Origin: JAFIEN01 sp051859505
Lineage (GTDB): Bacteria > Pseudomonadota > Alphaproteobacteria > Rhodobacterales > Rhodobacteraceae
Direction: 5' to 3'
Assembly: GCA_051859505.1 (NCBI GenBank)
Contig: JBHYFN010000012.1
Location: 37,803-101,802, forward strand
DNA: 64,000 bases
Positions 62,948 through 64,000 of the stretch are shown here, piece after piece. Positions within the stretch are counted from its first letter, which is position 1. Each line of letters starts with the position of its first letter. Below the pieces are notes generated by a model, which had not been told where the DNA came from, made no database searches, and worked only from the letters and a program-made list of their open reading frames with translations. Made by a program: the position numbers and the translations under genes.

Positions 62948-62997
62948 GCCTGAATTTGGCCAAATTCAGGCGGGAAGAATTTGGCCAAATTCTTCCC
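62948..62997. terminator. Two adjacent perfect palindromes after the SDR gene
   Basis: The first palindrome (62948-62971, arm GCCTGAATTTGG) and the second (62972-62997, arm GGGAAGAATTTGG) abut. Both share the AATTTGGCCAAATT core with 12217-12242. They begin 5 bases after the SDR stop and precede metG, so they may end SDR transcription. Confidence 0.6.
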
Positions 62998-63083
62998 CCA
63001 CCCGTGGCGCCTTCCGCTGCCTCTGGTTCTTCCTCCGTCGCGGGGGTAAAGGACCGGGAACCCTCGTGTGAAAGGCTCTTGCG

Positions 63084-64000
63084 GTGGCGCGCCATCTGAT
63101 CACTTCCGCGATCCCCTATATCAACGGGATCAAGCATCTGGGCAATCTGGTCGGCAGCCAGCTGCCCGCCGATCTTTACGCCCGCTACCTGCGCGGGCGC
63201 GGTCATGAGGTGCTGTTTCTCTGCGCCACCGACGAACATGGCACACCGGCCGAGCTGGCGGCGGCCAAGGCGGGTCAGCCGGTGGCGGAATATTGTGCCC
63301 GGATGCATGCCGTTCAGGCGCAGCTGGCCGAGGGGTTTCGCCTCTCTTTCGACCATTTCGGCCGCTCGTCCAGCCCCCAGAACCACCGCCTGACGCAGCA
63401 TTTCGCGAAGCGGCTGGCCGAGGCCGGGCTGATCGAGGAGGTGTCCGAGCGGCAAGTCTATTCGGTGGCCGACCGCCGCTTCCTGCCCGACCGCTATATC
63501 GAGGGGACGTGTCCGAACTGCGGCTACGACCGCGCCCGCGGCGACCAGTGCGAGAACTGCACCAAGCAGCTGGACCCGACCGACCTGATCAACCCGCGCT
63601 CGGCCATTTCGGGATCGACCGACCTCGAGGTGCGCGAGACCAAGCATCTCTATCTGCGGCAATCCGCGATGCGGGGGCAGCTGAGCGACTGGATCGACTC
63701 GAAGCTCGACTGGCCAATCCTGACCACCTCGATCGCGAAGAAATGGCTGAACGATGGCGAGGGTCTGCAGGACCGCGGCATCACCCGTGATCTGGACTGG
63801 GGCGTGCCGGTCAGGCGCGGCGAGGAGGACTGGCCGGGGATGGAGGGCAAGGTCTTCTACGTCTGGTTCGACGCGCCGATCGAATACATCGCCTGCGCGC
63901 AGGAATGGCAGGATGCCGGCAAGGGCAGTGATTGGGAGCGCTGGTGGCGCACCGACAAGGGGGCAGACGACGTCCGCTATACCCAGTTCATGGGCAAGGA
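63084..64000 (+). CDS. metG: Methionyl-tRNA synthetase (5' part, runs off the window)
   Basis: The first 305 or so codons of a class I aminoacyl-tRNA synthetase that charges tRNA-Met. The start SAIPYINGIKHLGNLVGS contains the HIGH-type motif as HLGN. FLCATDEHGTPAE and the zinc knuckle CPNCGYDRARGDQCENC are present, followed by WGVPV and VFYVWFDAPIEYIA of the catalytic core. The KMSKS motif lies beyond the right edge. Start is GTG 63084 with AAAGG upstream. The frame is open to the window end. Confidence 0.95.
   Translation, partial: MARHLITSAIPYINGIKHLGNLVGSQLPADLYARYLRGRGHEVLFLCATDEHGTPAELAAAKAGQPVAEYCARMHAVQAQLAEGFRLSFDHFGRSSSPQNHRLTQHFAKRLAEAGLIEEVSERQVYSVADRRFLPDRYIEGTCPNCGYDRARGDQCENCTKQLDPTDLINPRSAISGSTDLEVRETKHLYLRQSAMRGQLSDWIDSKLDWPILTTSIAKKWLNDGEGLQDRGITRDLDWGVPVRRGEEDWPGMEGKVFYVWFDAPIEYIACAQEWQDAGKGSDWERWWRTDKGADDVRYTQFMGK

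Noticed and set aside
63001..63083. Regulatory leader or riboswitch before metG
   Set aside because: No SAM-riboswitch or T-box features are recognisable; only a ribosome-binding site is seen.

Overview
The window is a stretch of chromosome from a GC-rich alphaproteobacterium, most probably Rhodobacteraceae (Rhodobacter/Rhodovulum/Paracoccus relatives). The evidence is the strong G/C third-position bias, the housekeeping order purA - DUF6524 - secG - pyrG - rlmJ, alphaproteobacterial small families (DUF2842, DUF3572 beside pleD, DUF983), and intergenic palindromes with an AATTTGGCCAAATT core. The genus cannot be fixed by reading alone. I saw no rRNA, CRISPR array, insertion sequence or prophage; one tRNA (Glu, UUC) is present. 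No gene-free stretch exceeds 300 bases. The longest gaps are 6275-6508 (13-bp tandem repeats), 7365-7576 (nothing I can support), 40401-40605 (hairpins and an 11-bp tandem repeat) and 61979-62186 (nothing I can support).

Layout. 1-13139: the 3' tip of a gene resembling purD, an EamA transporter, thiamine pyrophosphokinase, a long acidic low-complexity protein, DUF2842, purA, a small membrane protein, secG and pyrG. A low-GC DUF433/DUF5615-type toxin-antitoxin pair sits between pyrG and rlmJ, followed by two more EamA transporters. 13257-28339: a phosphonate locus. phnW-phnA-phnY reads leftward from a divergent LysR gene. A phosphonate monoester hydrolase-like sulfatase, a complete peptide-type ABC importer, an FAD amine oxidase-like protein and a double cupin read rightward. 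28428-31345: glpX, recJ and tRNA-Glu.

31441-40400: a second catabolic locus. A leftward operon (M20 amidohydrolase, arginine deiminase/DDAH-like enzyme, FAD-linked hydroxyacid oxidase) diverges from a LysR gene and a polyamine-type ABC importer; together they suggest uptake and breakdown of an acylated guanidino compound. 40606-44912: a MacB/DevCA-like ABC efflux pump with its adaptor. 45087-49923: a FadR-type regulator followed by five sugar/sugar-acid enzymes. 50040-54253 (leftward): an amino-acid-type ABC importer with a non-pyrrolysine MttB-family methyltransferase.

54354-64000: a HAD phosphatase, DUF3572, a PleD-like diguanylate cyclase, DUF983, a Nudix hydrolase, a fatty acid desaturase divergent from an XRE regulator with a clear operator, a lipocalin lipoprotein, an aldo/keto reductase, an SDR and the 5' part of metG.

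The best candidate for an under-described system is the phosphonate locus. The monoester hydrolase, peptide-type importer and PhnW-PhnY-PhnA pathway together could take up an esterified or conjugated aminophosphonate and convert it to acetate and phosphate.
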